A stretch of DNA of 64,000 nucleotides from Taudactylus pleione (GCA_031769625.1 JAUIMM010000566.1:2609001-2673000); one strand, 5' to 3'. Shown: positions 22,000 through 34,936, counted from the stretch's first letter. Numbers and translations: made by a program. Notes: a model not told the origin generated them from the letters alone.

Positions 22000-22500
22000 T
22001 AAACGGGTTGGGTATAAATAGCCGGCGGCAGAGTTCCGGCACTGGAAGCCCGAAGGTCCAGAATCCTCTAGGCCGTAAGTACCCTAACCCTCCTCCTGGC
22101 CCCCCCTAACCTTCCTTTGGTGGTACCTAACAGTTACCTCCCCCTGGTGGTGCCTAACCCTAACCCCCCTTCCCGCACCCTAAACCTGACCCTCCCCGGG
22201 GGATGCCTAACCCTAACCTCCCCCCGGTGGTACTTAACCCTAACCCCCCCTCCCCGCAGCCTAACCCTAGCCCTCCCCAGGGGGTGCCTAACCCTAATCT
22301 CCCCCTGGGGGTCCCTAAACCTAACCCCCCCATCCCCGGGCTAAGTGTAATACTTACCCGTATACTTTCCTTCGGTATGGCGAAGGTCGGGATACCGACG
22401 ACGGTATCCTGATGTCTTCGGGATAGCAGTGTCGGCATTATGCCGGGCGTCTGGATTCTGGCGTCGGTATATCGACGCCCGGGATCCTGTCCGCCAGCAT
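22000..22500. repeat. Palindromic family B copy with telomere-like minisatellite
   Basis: About 26-bp units of GGTGGTGCCTAACCCTAACCCCCC run from 22080 to 22340. They are flanked by GCCGGCGGCAGAGTTCCGGC and by GATACCGACGACGGTATCC plus GTCGGTATATCGACGCCCGG. The CCCTAA core equals the vertebrate telomere motif but is spaced by C-rich filler. Confidence 0.75.
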
Positions 22501-22509
22501 ATTAAAGGT

Positions 22510-23165
22510 ATCCCTTATAAACCAAATACAGCGCTATAAGAATCAGAGATATGGAACAAATGTTAAATAAAACACATAATTTAATTATGCATATAAATAG
22601 AGACATAAAAATATATAATAGTAATATTAAAATTAGACAAATTCTTAGATCATTCACAGGTCAGACATGGCTGTGCAAAAATTAGGAGTAAGCAATTAAA
22701 CAGCTCCCATAGGTGGAAACTGTAAGGGCAACTCAGAAAAGACACCTGATCTGTAGTCCGGCTGTAAGTGGTGTTTACCAGCTTGGTGGAGATAGTCAAT
22801 GGATCATTGGCGATGGTCCGAAATCCGCTAGGGTACAACGCAAAGGAGTATAGTGTCCCAGTCCAACAGTACAGCGGTGCAAATGCTGAGTTGTAATTAG
22901 ATCATTTCAAAGTCCCAAATAAACCAGGAGCGACTCCTTGCAACAGTCACTGCTGGCCAGCGACTCTGACGTGTTTTGCTTGTCAATCTGCAGCTTTATC
23001 AAAAGTGTTTAATTGCTTATGCCTAATTTTTATACAGCTATGTCTGACCTGTGAATGATCTTAGAATGTATCTAATTGTAATATTACTATTATATATTTT
23101 TATGTCTATTTATATGCATAATTAAATGATGTATTTTATTTAATATTTGTTCCACATCTCTTATT
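22510..23165. mobile_element. Foldback element with about 160-bp inverted arms
   Basis: Left arm 22545-22705 (GAGATATGGAACAAATGTTA...AGGAGTAAGCAATTAAACA) pairs with right arm 23008-23165 (TGTTTAATTGCTTATGCCTA...TAATATTTGTTCCACATCTC), about 90 percent identical. The unique centre is about 300 bp and is not coding. Confidence 0.85.
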
Positions 23166-23208
23166 GGCTATTTGACGCATGTGCTGTGTGGTTTTAGATG
23201 GAATGTGG

Positions 23209-23552
23209 CAGGGGCATATTTATAATGGGTGTGGGGTGTGCGGTGCACCCTGCACCCATCCTTTTTTTTCATACTTACAATTTCGAAGTCCCACGGAGTA
23301 GCGCTAGACAAAACACAAAAAATGACTGCCGTGGCCACTTTCCCAGCGTTTTGCGCATGTGCAGAAGAAAATCACGGGGTAAATGGCTTCCGCGCCATTT
23401 TCTCGGTGACCTGCGCATGCGTTGTAGACTCCGGGCACAGACTAGTGCCCGGAGTCTACTGCTGCTGTCAGTTCGCTGATGGCAGCCGGGAAAAGAGGAG
23501 GGGGCCCTGGACAGGACGTGAACACGGCCCCTCCTCCCTTAATACGCCCCTG
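23209..23552. mobile_element. Small hAT-type element, 344 bp
   Basis: Begins CAGGGGCATATTTATAATGG and ends CTTAATACGCCCCTG, with an exact 8-bp duplication GAATGTGG at 23201-23208 and 23553-23560. Contains palindromic CTCCGGGCAC...GTGCCCGGAG at 23429-23456. Open frames over it (93 and 164 codons) have no recognisable domain. Confidence 0.92.
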
Positions 23553-23876
23553 GAATGTGGTATCATACTTGCATCCTGCGTCTCAGTACGTTATGCTGTG
23601 ACTGAATACGCCATGATATGTCCAGACATAGCATATTACATGCAGCAAGTCTGTCGCGCTAAATGGAGTACAGACAATAGTTTTATTAGGACACATCTGT
23701 ATACTGTTTACTGCAAGGACTGATTTACTGATAAAACACTGCAAATATCCTTTTGTAAAATCTGTATAGGCAAAATAAACTGCAGTTTTATTTTTACTAG
23801 GAAACGGCAACACAAAGGTGTGTTTTAAAAAAAGAGACTTCACAATGTAGTATGCAAATTTATCGTAGCTATTATT

Positions 23877-24315
23877 TATGGGATGTAGTCCGGAAGCCGA
23901 TGGTCTAAATGCCGACTGCCGGCTTCCAGACACTGTAATCCCGACTAGGGACGAATGACAGGTGTCTAAATCTAGATGCCTGTCATTTGACCGACGTCGG
24001 GAGACCGGCGCCCGGCATTCCGATCGAGCGGATGCCGGGCACCACAGCGGACCGCAGAGGGGGAAAGAGGCTTAGGTTTAGGGCTCCCGGGGGGGATTTA
24101 GGGTTAGGCACCCACCGTGATGTTAGGGAAAGGGGTTGGGCACTTAGAGGGGGGTTAGGGTTAGGCACAGGGGGGAGGTTAGGGATAGGCACAGGGGGGG
24201 AGAGGTTAGGCATCCTAAAGGAGGGTTAGGGGGTAGAATTAGATTAGTTTATACTTACCTTTTAGGACGATCGGAATTCCCTCCTTTGTCGGGCATCCGC
24301 TGTCGGGATTTGTAA
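23877..24315. repeat. Palindromic family B copy with TTAGGGTTAGG minisatellite
   Basis: Starts GGGATGTAGTCCGGAAGCCG, has the hairpin AATGACAGGTGTCTAAATCTAGATGCCTGTCATT (23947-23983), then TTAGGGTTAGGCAC-type units (24075-24235), and ends GTCGGGATTTGTAATACATATCAC. Confidence 0.75.
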
Positions 24316-24319
24316 TACA

Positions 24320-25446
24320 TATCACACCTATTTATGTTTAAGCCAGTTGTAATTGGAGGAGGCCTTCAAACCTAGCCATTTTTTTTTATTTGTAAATTTT
24401 GATCTGCTCTGCAAAACTACATAGGTACAGTACATCCATGCTAATCTCAGTATCTCTGCATTCCCCCATCTTGCACCTTAAACAATACTCTCGGAATGCA
24501 CACCACCCAACATTAGGGAGCTGGGGATCAGGAAAATTACCTTTCGTCATGGGGGCGAGGCCCAGTATCATTGGGGTCTGCCTGGGCATCGCACCCCCGT
24601 TCTTGTCACACTTCCCGAGTCACTGGGCTGTTCCCAATTTCTCTCTCTATTGTGCCCCACTGCTCTGGAGGCCTTCAAACCACCCCCCTGGGACATTGCG
24701 GCCTGAGGTGGGATGGTGGGACAGTGCCTGAAAAGCAGGACCATCCAAAATTGGGACAGTTAGGAAATCTGGGAGACTCACACATTTTTTGGTTGCTATC
24801 CTAGCATACCTAGCATTCAGGGGGACTGTCGCACATTTTTCTGGGACTGTCCCGCTTTCCCACCCGTGGGCTGCAGTGTCCTGAGGTGGGGGGGAGTTAG
24901 GGGGGAGCACCATAGCAACCAATCAGCTTTGCGCTTTCATTTACAGTATCTAGTCTATAAAATGACAGAAGCTGATTGTGTTATGCCACCGGAGTGACTA
25001 TAGAGGGTAAAGTCTAGCAACCGCCTTGAGGGTGGGTAATTCTTGGCTGGATGCGGCCGTACAACAGCTTTGAGAGCTGGTAGATATCTTGGCTAGATGG
25101 GCCTGAAGACCGTAGAGTATGAAGCGGCCTTTGGGCCGTGCAGCAGCCCCGTGGGCTGGTATAACTTGGCTTGTTGTGGCCAGTGGGCCGTAGACTATAA
25201 AGTGGCCTTTGGGCCGTGTAGTTGGGTATTACTGAAACAAAGTCACTGAGTTGGAGCGCAGGTTTGCGCACAAATGTCACTGGAATGAGGCTGGCAGGTA
25301 GACGATATGCAACACTGTTCCACCTAGATTACACAAACGGCAGAACAACAATATAGGAGGCAGGAATACTGGAGTTCAACTGGAAGACAGGAGACAAAGC
25401 CAGAACTGGAAGCACGAAAACTCTTTCTATCACCGACACTGGGGAA
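24320..25446. other. Mixed repeats, no gene recognised
   Basis: 24720-24870 has dispersed GGGACTGTCCCGC-type sequence. 25070-25230 is a degenerate tandem repeat of GGGCCGTAGACTATAAAGTGGCCTTT. No coding domain seen. Confidence 0.45.
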
Positions 25447-25454
25447 GCGTTAGC

Positions 25455-25844
25455 CATACTTGCCAACTCTCCCTCATTGTCAGGGAGACTCCCTGAAATA
25501 GTAGCAATCTCCCTGTCTCCCTGAAGAGTCTAGCAATCTCCCTCATTTCATCCTTACCCCCATTATGAAGCTGTTATATTAAAAAACAGAGATATATACA
25601 TTCAAATGGGATCATTAGTGTAATTTCCTTGCGTTGGTTATTATAAGGCACAATGATCCCTATGAAGTTCTGAAAAGTATTAGTGTGTTTTCATCAACAA
25701 ACAGATCTTACTAACTGCTTTTGGGCTGGTTTACATTTGGATGTAAGTCAGCTTTAGGACACATCCCTCAGATTTATCAGTACATGCCCACTGTGCTGCT
25801 TTCACAATCTCCCTGAAATGCTTTTTCAAAAGTAGGCAAGTATG
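25455..25844. mobile_element. Small hAT-type element (CATACTTGCC ends), 390 bp
   Basis: Ends CATACTTGCCAACTCTCCC and AAAAGTAGGCAAGTATG are inverted; exact 8-bp duplication GCGTTAGC at 25447-25454 and 25845-25852. Solo right-end relatives occur at about 32840-32876 and 41320-41350. Confidence 0.88.
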
Positions 25845-26159
25845 GCGTTAGCATCAGCAGGAAATAGACACAGGAACCAATCCGGACTGATTCCAGGATG
25901 ATAGACAGGAGGTTGGAGGAGACTCAGCGACCCCTTGCCTGGCGTTCGCTTCGCACACTATTAGCAGTGCGTCGGCTTTTGACAGATTGGTTGCTATGGA
26001 CAACTAATTCACTTTATCTTTTTCGCAGGTTTAATACATCTCCCGCTATATAACTGGAAATTCCTGGTAAATGGATGTGGCATAATAGTTCATCAGAATC
26101 TAGCAGCCCATGGCAGCTGCAGTTGTCACATTGCACTTATTCTTCTACAATGCTTTCTC

Positions 26160-26350
26160 CTGGTGCTGCCCACTAAACCAAGCAGACTCCTAAAAAGGTA
26201 GCAGTCTTGCCCATAGCAACCAAGAACCAATCAGATTCTAGCTATCATTTATCTTGTACATCCTAGGAAAGTATACACAAAATCTGATTGGTTGCTATGG
26301 GGACACCTCCACTCTTCCTTTTTTAGAAGTATTAGTAAATCTACACCCCA
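26160..26350. mobile_element. PIF-like MITE immediately upstream of KCNU1 start codon
   Basis: Arms CCATAGCAACCAAGAACCAATCAGATT and AATCTGATTGGTTGCTATGG, right end TTAGTAAATCTACACCCC; the left end is degraded. Ends 15 bases before the ATG at 26366. Confidence 0.75.
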
Positions 26351-26365
26351 AGAATCAAGCTAGAC

Positions 26366-26509
26366 ATGAGTAAGTGGGTCTTACACACTCATTGTGCAGT
26401 GGAGCAGAAAACTTTCCTCATTTCATCAGCTGCTGTGTTTCTTGGTGGTCTGACTCTTATATTGCTATGGAGAATAGTGCAGACTCATCTTGTCCCATGG
26501 ATCAAACAG
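26366..26509 (+). CDS. KCNU1: KCNU1 exon 1: N-terminus and S0 helix
   Basis: Forty-eight codons from ATG at 26366 to a CAG|gtaatg donor at 26509/26510, ending in phase 0. Residues 15-38 are a hydrophobic helix (FLISSAAVFLGGLTLILLW) corresponding to S0, which in Slo channels puts the N-terminus outside the cell. The cysteine and glutamate just before it resemble the CTTE segment of mammalian Slo3. An in-frame stop at 26336 closes the frame upstream. The ATG lies only 16 bp after the end of a MITE (to 26350), so the native 5' UTR or promoter is not evident. A pyrimidine-rich tract ending in AG at 26326 could be a splice acceptor. Confidence 0.85.
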
Positions 26510-29500
26510 GTAATGAAAGTTATTATAAGTGTCATGAGTTTAGTGTATAAAACCTGTGAATTTATTTTTCAGTTAAAAAAATACATATATTCTGCTTTTA
26601 TTGTATAATATGACACAAATGCATGAAAAAATAAAAATCACATTACTGTGTTATTGTTCAGTGGCTAACTAACAATACTAACATACTACAGCAACATTTC
26701 AGTGCTCTGTGATCCCCTTACCAGGCAAAGATTTTACCGATGCAAGGGAGCTATTTCCAGTTCAATCTGTATGCAGTACATTGTATTGTGTTATCTTCCA
26801 TCTCATAAGGCTAACAATGTTTTGTACATTTATAGCCAGCAGATTACATTTGTACAATACAGAACTTTTATTACAGATATGTATTGCTTACTGCAAATAT
26901 AATTACTGTGTTTGACAAAATCACAGCAGCTTCCTTTTCACAGTAAAGCCGGGTACACACTAGACGATATGTCGTCCACATCGGCCAGTATGTACCGGCT
27001 ATGTCGCTGACGATTCGCACTCCCGCACGTCGTCAGCGACATCGCGACGGGTGATATCGTCACGGGGCCAAATGCAGCGTGTCCCCCACCATCGCTCCCG
27101 ATATCGGAAAGTGTGAATGCACTTGCTGATGCCGGAACCTCAGCCGAGTCCCGTCGCAAACAAGGTCGTGCTGGGTACACATCGCTTATGCTGGGCATAC
27201 ACTATGCAATTATCTGTCAGATATCTGTCCAACTGGCTGGTTGGAGTGAAAACCTGGTAATGTATGGGAGCAAATGACAATAGAAATTTGCTCCCAAACA
27301 CTAAAAAACTTTTCCTTCCCTCCAGACAGATGGGACCGATATATGACAGATACTTGTAGAGTGTATGCCCAGCATAATACCCCTTTTACACCCCGGGAGT
27401 AAAAGGGGAGAGAGTTCGATCACCGGGTCGAGTGACCCGGCAATCCAACCCAGGTAAGTAGCAGGGTTTAACACGGGCTTAGCCCGTGAAACCCTGCTGT
27501 GAGAACAACACACTCCGGGTCACGATGACCTGGAGTGCGCTGCTAGCCGGCCGTTTGGTCCGGCTTCAGTGGCGCTTGGAGATGACGTCATCTCCAAGCG
27601 ACCACTTTCACTCCGCAAAAGCCGGGTCTATGCAGACACGACTGCGGTGTGACCGGCGCTGACTCGGGAATATCCCGAGTCGGCAAAATTCCGGGTCTGA
27701 TCCGGATAGGAACTTTGGGCCTGATTCAGACCCACTCGCGAGCGGCTGTCCGCTCGCAAGTGGGTCGATGTTCTAGACTGAGCATGCGCACGATGGAGGG
27801 AGCTCCGTCGTGCGCATGCGCCAGATGCGACGAGCGAAGGAAAGTCCTTCGCTCGTTGTGTCTGATCAAAGGGGGCGTGCTGTCGATGTTGATGTTGAAC
27901 GCCTCCCGTCAAAAGCCGGCCCACTGACATCACTAGTGATGTCAGTGGGAGTGATTTTGGCTCTGATAGAGCCAAAATCACTCCGGAGCTTGCGGTTGAA
28001 AACCTCAACCGCAGGCTCCGGCTCGCAGTTTCGATGGTCGCGATGGTCACGACCATCGCGGCCATCAAAATGCACGCTCGTATAGCCTGTGGGTGGTGAC
28101 CCACAGCTATACGAGCGTCCAGGAGGACGCTCCATTTTCATGGAGACCGGCCCTCATTCAGAGCGTGCGCTCTGCTCAGAGCGTACGGCTCTGAATGAGG
28201 GCCTTAGGCCCTCATTCAGAGCCGCTCGTTAGCGGCAGTACGCTCGTTCCGAGCGATGTTTGCACATCTGCGCATGCGTACGGTTTTTAGTACGCATGCG
28301 CGAACCAGTCAGTGCGGCCGAAAATCGTTTGTACGCTATATAGCGAGTGCCTGCTATTTTGAGTGACAGAATGAGGCGTATGTGGGTGGTAACAGGGGAA
28401 GGTGCTTGAAAATGGGGAGTGGAGATCCGAACGCAGGCGTGCTTAAAGGTCAAAACGGGCGTTTTATGGGTGTGTATATTTAAAACAGCAGCGTCATTGA
28501 CCACGTCACTGGGTTACTTTATAGCCAGAACTGCTCGCAAATTTGTGGTAGCAAACACCAACCACAAGAATAGCAAGCAGTTCATACGCTGGTCGATGTA
28601 CTCGATTAATCTAATAAATAGCGGACATGACGTATGGTGCGAGCGGCCAGGGGGCGTTTTTAACAAATAAACGAGCGTATGTTTTGCTCGTTCGTTCAGA
28701 CTTAGAGGTGTGAACAGACTGCAATGTGCGTACGGATCATTTGAATAGCCACCCCTTGTTTTTAAACGAACGACCGCAAATAGCGAACGGCTCTGAATGA
28801 GGGCCTTTGTTCCAACTCTGGGTCAGACCCGGAATTTAGGTGGAAAAGGGGTATTAGTGTGTACCTGGCTGTAGTGATGCATGTGTTGTTGATTTCCTGC
28901 AAGTTTAACAGCAGGTGCCAAAGTCTGTTATGGAAAATGCAATATAGCTGATGGTGAAAGTATTTTTTTTTTTATAAATAAGGATCATTTACAGACCACA
29001 CTGCTGGATTCTGTGAATAATAGCACCTACCTGTCTACCTAGCACATTATATTGCATGCCCACTTCCCAATCCTTGGAAAAACCAGTCTCCTCCTAGATT
29101 CACTGGTTTGTGGAACACATTAAAAACACATGTAACAAAAATGAGTTCAAACTACTACTTTAGTAGCAATTTAGGTGCCTATATAAAGGGTTGTTAATTA
29201 TTCTAGAAAAGTCCCAGCAAAGAATATTTATATACCAGCACCCTAGTAAGAAATTATGTCATTCAATGATGGAATTAGTGTACAATTAAAAAACAACATA
29301 AAGTTATGCTTTTAAGCGCTTGATACTGTAATTTGACAAATTATTTTACTGTCATATCCGGCTATTGCGGTGGCAGTAAGAATCACTCAATTAAGCACTG
29401 CTGGAGAAATCTTTGATTTTCAGTAAGGAAAAGCGGTAATAACACTTTTGTCTGCGAAAATACATCAAATTGGGGTTATTAATACTTGATAAATCTTCTG

Positions 29501-32500
29501 CTGCATCTCAATATTAAAAGAGTGAATTCATGCTTTTCTGTGTGTGAGAAGTTCTGGCAGGACATTGCAGACATTGACCCGTATAAAATTCAAGGCGAAA
29601 AGCCGAGATACGCGAAAAAGTATTGCCGATTGCGATTTTTCACCAGGCGGAAACTTATCTCCGCATTCAATTGCAAACACTTTTCGTATATGCGAAAATG
29701 CAATGTAATAGGCGAAAGTGGAGAAAAAAAGTGCAAAATCGCTAATTTGGGATGCAATGGTGGGGAAACCAAATAAAGTGATGCACACCCCAAAAAAAGC
29801 ACTTTGAAAAAGAGGGTGAAAAAATGCAAAGTGGGGGTACAAACATAAAAAGTAGCGAAATAGACTTTTGGGGGGTCTGCAAGTATGGGTGAGGTGTTTT
29901 TTTGATTGCAGGTATTTGCTGAAGGTGCGTTTTTTACGTTTTTTCACTTCACTTTGGCAACTTTTAAATATGCTTGCACCCATTTTCAAGTACCCCAAAT
30001 TTGACAGGAATACTTATTGTCTCCTAAAAATACTGCTTTATGCCATTCTTCACCACTTGTGCAAAGACGTTAATTAGTGGTAATTGTGCGAACTTAAGTA
30101 CCCCAAACTGTTTCATTAGGGCTAATCGTGCACTACTACATTGATCCCCAAAGTTTCCGCATCTCTTATGGGGGTTCAGGCTGATTTCCCCGATTCTGAC
30201 ACAACTTTTTGCCTGTACTGACATTGCGTATCCATTTTCGCGTCATTTGGAATTGAATACGGCGAATCGGAGGTATGCACACAATAAGTTTCCGCGGCTA
30301 AAATACGATGTAGGCGAAAAGTCCGGCAGGCGAAAAAGTATCGCGGGTGCGAAACTAATAGAATACGGCCCATTGTTTGATCTCATTCATTGGGCGGAAT
30401 GCTCTAACCCTAAAAATACACTTAAACTACCAAAACCTGCAGTTTTCAGAGGTTTGCTGCAATGTCCATAAGCATTAAAGTGATCTGCCATGGATATCAA
30501 AGATATCCGCTGGCACTGCAGTGCCCATAGAATGCTATGGGGCTGTAATGTACAGGTACTGTATGCAAAACTTTCCGGAGCTTGTTCCCGATAGAAGCCT
30601 ATGGATTTCTTACTGCAGAGCTCCAAGGACTTGGATCCCTCTCTGTCCCCCCCAACTGACCAATGGCTGCGCATGTGCAATAGGATTCCCGGGTCATAAA
30701 CCCAGAAGTCCTATCTTATTTCGGAAGAGCTGTTCCTTGCATAAGTATTCAGGCATATAGTATTAATAAATGCCGGTATGAATGTGATAAGAGGTGGAAT
30801 GTATCGCATAGAAATGATAAAACATGCTGCCCTGTATCTCCTGGTATCTGGATGGAAGATCTACAGGGTCTAGATAGACAGCAAATAGGTTGACACCAGA
30901 TATTCGACAGGCTGCTTGCATGCTACATCGACATTACATGCACCACTGAATCAGACCCACTGTATTCTTCCGTATAATCCAAATACATTATAGGTGCTTT
31001 TGTGAAAGCGAGCTTGATATCTGCTTGTATTTCTCCCTCTTACATTACAGGTAGGGGCAGGGATGCCAAGAAGGGGGGGGGGTAGTAATTAGCTGATCCT
31101 GGGCTTTTTGGAGGGGCCCGGATTTATGAGGTTGGGTCAAACCTTTACGCCAAGGTCCTCTGGCTTTAACAGTGTATGAAAAATATAGTAAAAAAGACAA
31201 AAACGTTTTTGTTCTGAAAGGGACTCTCATAGCATGGTGGGAAACAAAGTGCATTAATAATTTTATTCAGAATCATACCACTTTCAGACAGAAAAATCCC
31301 TAAAACCTGGGTTTTTCCCATATCTTTCAACCCGGGAAGGACCCGGGAATTTGCTCCTATCCCCCTTTCACACAGCACATAATTCCCGGGAAATTCCCGG
31401 GTCGACCCCTTTCACACAGAACACAGATTATCCCTGCAATATACAGTGTGTCATAATAAATGGACTGCTTTATGGCACACAGAGATGAGGTCATGAAATG
31501 TGCAGCCCGTGCACCGCCATCTCAGCCAATAAGCGCTGCTTACTATGCCCGGAGTAGAAAAACCCGGGTCGGCACCTTTCAGACAGCCGCCAACCCGTGT
31601 AAGACCCGGGAAAAACCCAGGTAAATACCTGGGTCGAAGTACCGGGAATTAGGTCCCGTGTTGACCCTTTCAGACAGAGAAAAAACCCTGGTGGACCCGA
31701 CTAGAGCCGGAAAATTACCGGGTTCTTTCCTATGTCTGTCTGTTAGCTCTACTTCCAAAAACTTTCTTTCATATACTGTATTCTACCAATAATTTCTCTT
31801 TCCTTGTGCAGCCACCATGAGTTGCTCCAATAGCCCCTGGGGTTTTGACTTTAGTCCATTGGCCCTGTAGATCCTTCCATTTGTGCCTTTAGAATGTGTT
31901 GATCCAAAATTCCTTACATGGAAGACAGTGGTCTCTTAGGCCATTTCCTCTGTGAGGAGAATTTCAGAACCATCTTGTTGGTCACATTTATGTGTTTCCA
32001 TGTTGACGAGCCAATGTTCCGTACAAAACCATACGTCATTTACTTGTGTCATCCAGGATTTCCACCAGGATATATTTGAGTGTATCCCCCCTCCCCCTCG
32101 TTTTCTTTGGTATTTACTGTTTAAACGATTGGGCTGAATTCCTGTTGGGGGACACTGCAATATTGCCCTTGCTCTCATTGCTGTACTTTGGTTATTATTG
32201 ACTGTTTGATATGGATTGTGAGTTTGTTCCTTATGTTCCGAGATTTACCCTATTCTTGGGTCTTTGTGAATTTACCTGAGTTTGCTGAGGAGCTGTAGAG
32301 GGGACGAACTTCAGTTTTGTTAGTAGCTAGCTCCTAAGTTTTCAGCTCCTGTGCCAACCTTTACAATCCCAGGGTAGCAGTGTCCCTTTTTGTTGAAAAA
32401 TGTAATATGTTGAAGGCATTTATTTTTCAATGACCTTTATTGAGCAATGGCTGGCCTAGCTAATAGTGCACACTGATACTGGCATAGCGTGCTTGGCTGC

Positions 32501-34769
32501 GGCGGCAGCAGCGGCACTGCACTGATCAGCGGCGCAGGTGTTGGCGCCAGCAGCAGTGGTTGCCTTTTCTTCCCCCATGGTGGCCTGTCAAATGTAAGGA
32601 GTTATATAGTCCATGGTGGCTAGTGCTGCTGGTGCTGATTGTCACAGGCATTAACTGCACTCTGAAAGGGCATTCACTGACAGCCATCCATTTCATGGCT
32701 GTCAGTGAGTATGTATGAGTATGTATGTACGTATGTATGTAGGTACGAGTTACGTATGTGTGTGTGTAATAAGCTTAAAAAAATCACGAGTGGAAGCTAG
32801 ACACGCTCTTTGGGCGGCACATACTACTGCGGACTATAATCTCCCTGAAGCTTGTTTTCAAAAGTAGGCAAGTATGCCCATATGTGAGTTTTATAAGCAT
32901 ATTTGACTGTTGTACTTAGATTCACATTTTGTTTCATTGTGTTATTATTGCTACTAAGAGATGTTTCTACTGTGTTCATCATTTAAAGTCACGCAGGTCT
33001 TTGCTTTCATTCATTCTACTGCTGTACGATGGAAATTGCTTAATGCAGTTATATGTTTCCTTGCTGCTACCGAGTAAGACAGGACAGGCAGTTTTTTCGT
33101 GCTACATTAGACACAATTCATCCAAACACAGAGCTAATATACAGTAAGAGGGTGTTACTACTCTTTATCTTATCATTGTTCTACAATACAGTTATAGTGT
33201 GGTCATTGTGTTGTAGAGATGCACCTTAGCAAATCCATCCTGCCAGCCAGCAGAAAATGAGGAAAGGACGGAAGGACCTACTGAGCTCAGCACCCGGGTC
33301 ATACACTTTGTGGAGTTGCTGCTCTCAGCACAAACCTTTATGGGCAGGGTCTTGGTGAGTACAAAACATGGCAATGGTTTTCTCTGATCTAGGCAATACA
33401 TTCTTCTGGTATTAGGATTTCTAATGAGTGTATAGAAATACTTTTAAAGCAATAAATAATGAATAAATAAATAATATATGAGACAATTGAATATCTGTGA
33501 ATGTGAGGCTCCATATGCTAGGTTTGGATGATGATGAAGGTTAGTGGGCTTAGAAACATCAATATATTTTTATATCTAAAGGGACTCTGGACCTCATTCA
33601 GAGTCGGTCGAAGCGGCCGCACGATCGTACGCCACCGATGTTCGCTATACTGCGCATGCGTAAAGTTCGCAATGCGCGTGCATAAACTAGCCGCTACGAT
33701 CAGAAATTTCTCTCTCCTTGAACACAGCCAGGTCGGTAGTTTGAGTGACAGAATGAGGCGTTTGTGGGTGGTAACAGGGGAAGGTGCTTGAAAACGGGGG
33801 AGTGGAGATCCGAACGCAGGCGTGCCTAATTATGCGAACGGCGTTTTATGGGAGTGCATAATTAACAAAGTAGCGTCATGGCACATGTGACATGGGAGGT
33901 TTTTACACTGACATGATCGTAGAGCTTAAGAGAGGGTATGGTCAACCTTAAGCTCTACGACCAGTTCCGATGGTTCCCGATGGTCTCGATTAATCCTTAT
34001 ATGCCCAGAGATGACGTGTAATGCGTACGAGAAGGGGGCGTATTTTTTTGTCTTCCGACCGCTTCCTCCCCTTGGTCGGTCAGCTACCGATCCGAACTTA
34101 GGGATGCAACTTGCGAGGGAATCATTTGCATATCCGGCCCCTTTTCCCGTACGACCGTGCGGCCTCTTCGACCAACTCTGAATGAGGTCTTCTATCCCTA
34201 GTATTACTGACCCATATATAACTGGGTCACTAGCTGTTTTTGTTTCTCTCTCTCCCTCATGTGGCCACGTACATAGCTGCAATTGTGCAGGTGCATGCTG
34301 GATCTGTTCAGCAGTGAATTATACGGGACATTATTTCAAGATAGGGTAAGATGTGTGAGGAGGTTGGCCAAGGGTGTTATCTCCCCAGCATGCTGTCCTT
34401 TTTGTGGCAATTGAAGCTGAGAGTAGTTCTAAAGTAGTACTATATGTGGTTGGACTCTGATGTGTTATTTACACTTCTGCAGAGTTCACCTCTGGAGATT
34501 TTGATATAGGTTGCTGAGGCGTCTTCAGAGATCACATGATACATCATGTGGGAGCAGTGGCGGATCTAAATTTTGGGGCCGTGAAACTTGTACTGAAATG
34601 GGGGCCCCTTTGCAACCAGCAACAATAGGGCAGCCTCCAACAAGGTCCAAAGGGCCTTGCTGCCCTTGCAAGGACCTTGAGGCCCGAATGGTAGAGATGT
34701 AGAAACCCCCCAGAGAGTGAGAGACTTTAGATAGATAGATGTAGAAACCCCCCAGAGAGTGAGAGACTG

Positions 34770-34807
<38 letters not shown>

Positions 34808-34936
34808 TAGGAACCCCCCAGAGAGTGAGGCACTGTAGATAGATAGATAGATAGATAGATAGATGTAAAAAACCCCAGAGAGTGACACTGTAGATAAATA
34901 GATAGATGTAGAAACCCCCCAGAGAGTGAGAGACTG

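Noticed and set aside
22117..22438. Interstitial telomere from chromosome fusion
   Set aside because: Units are separated by C-rich filler, and the same arrangement recurs in other copies of a palindromic family.
29528..29998. 156-codon minus-strand ORF
   Set aside because: Overlaps a GCGAAA-rich palindromic repeat, low-complexity Phe/Ser-rich product, no domain.
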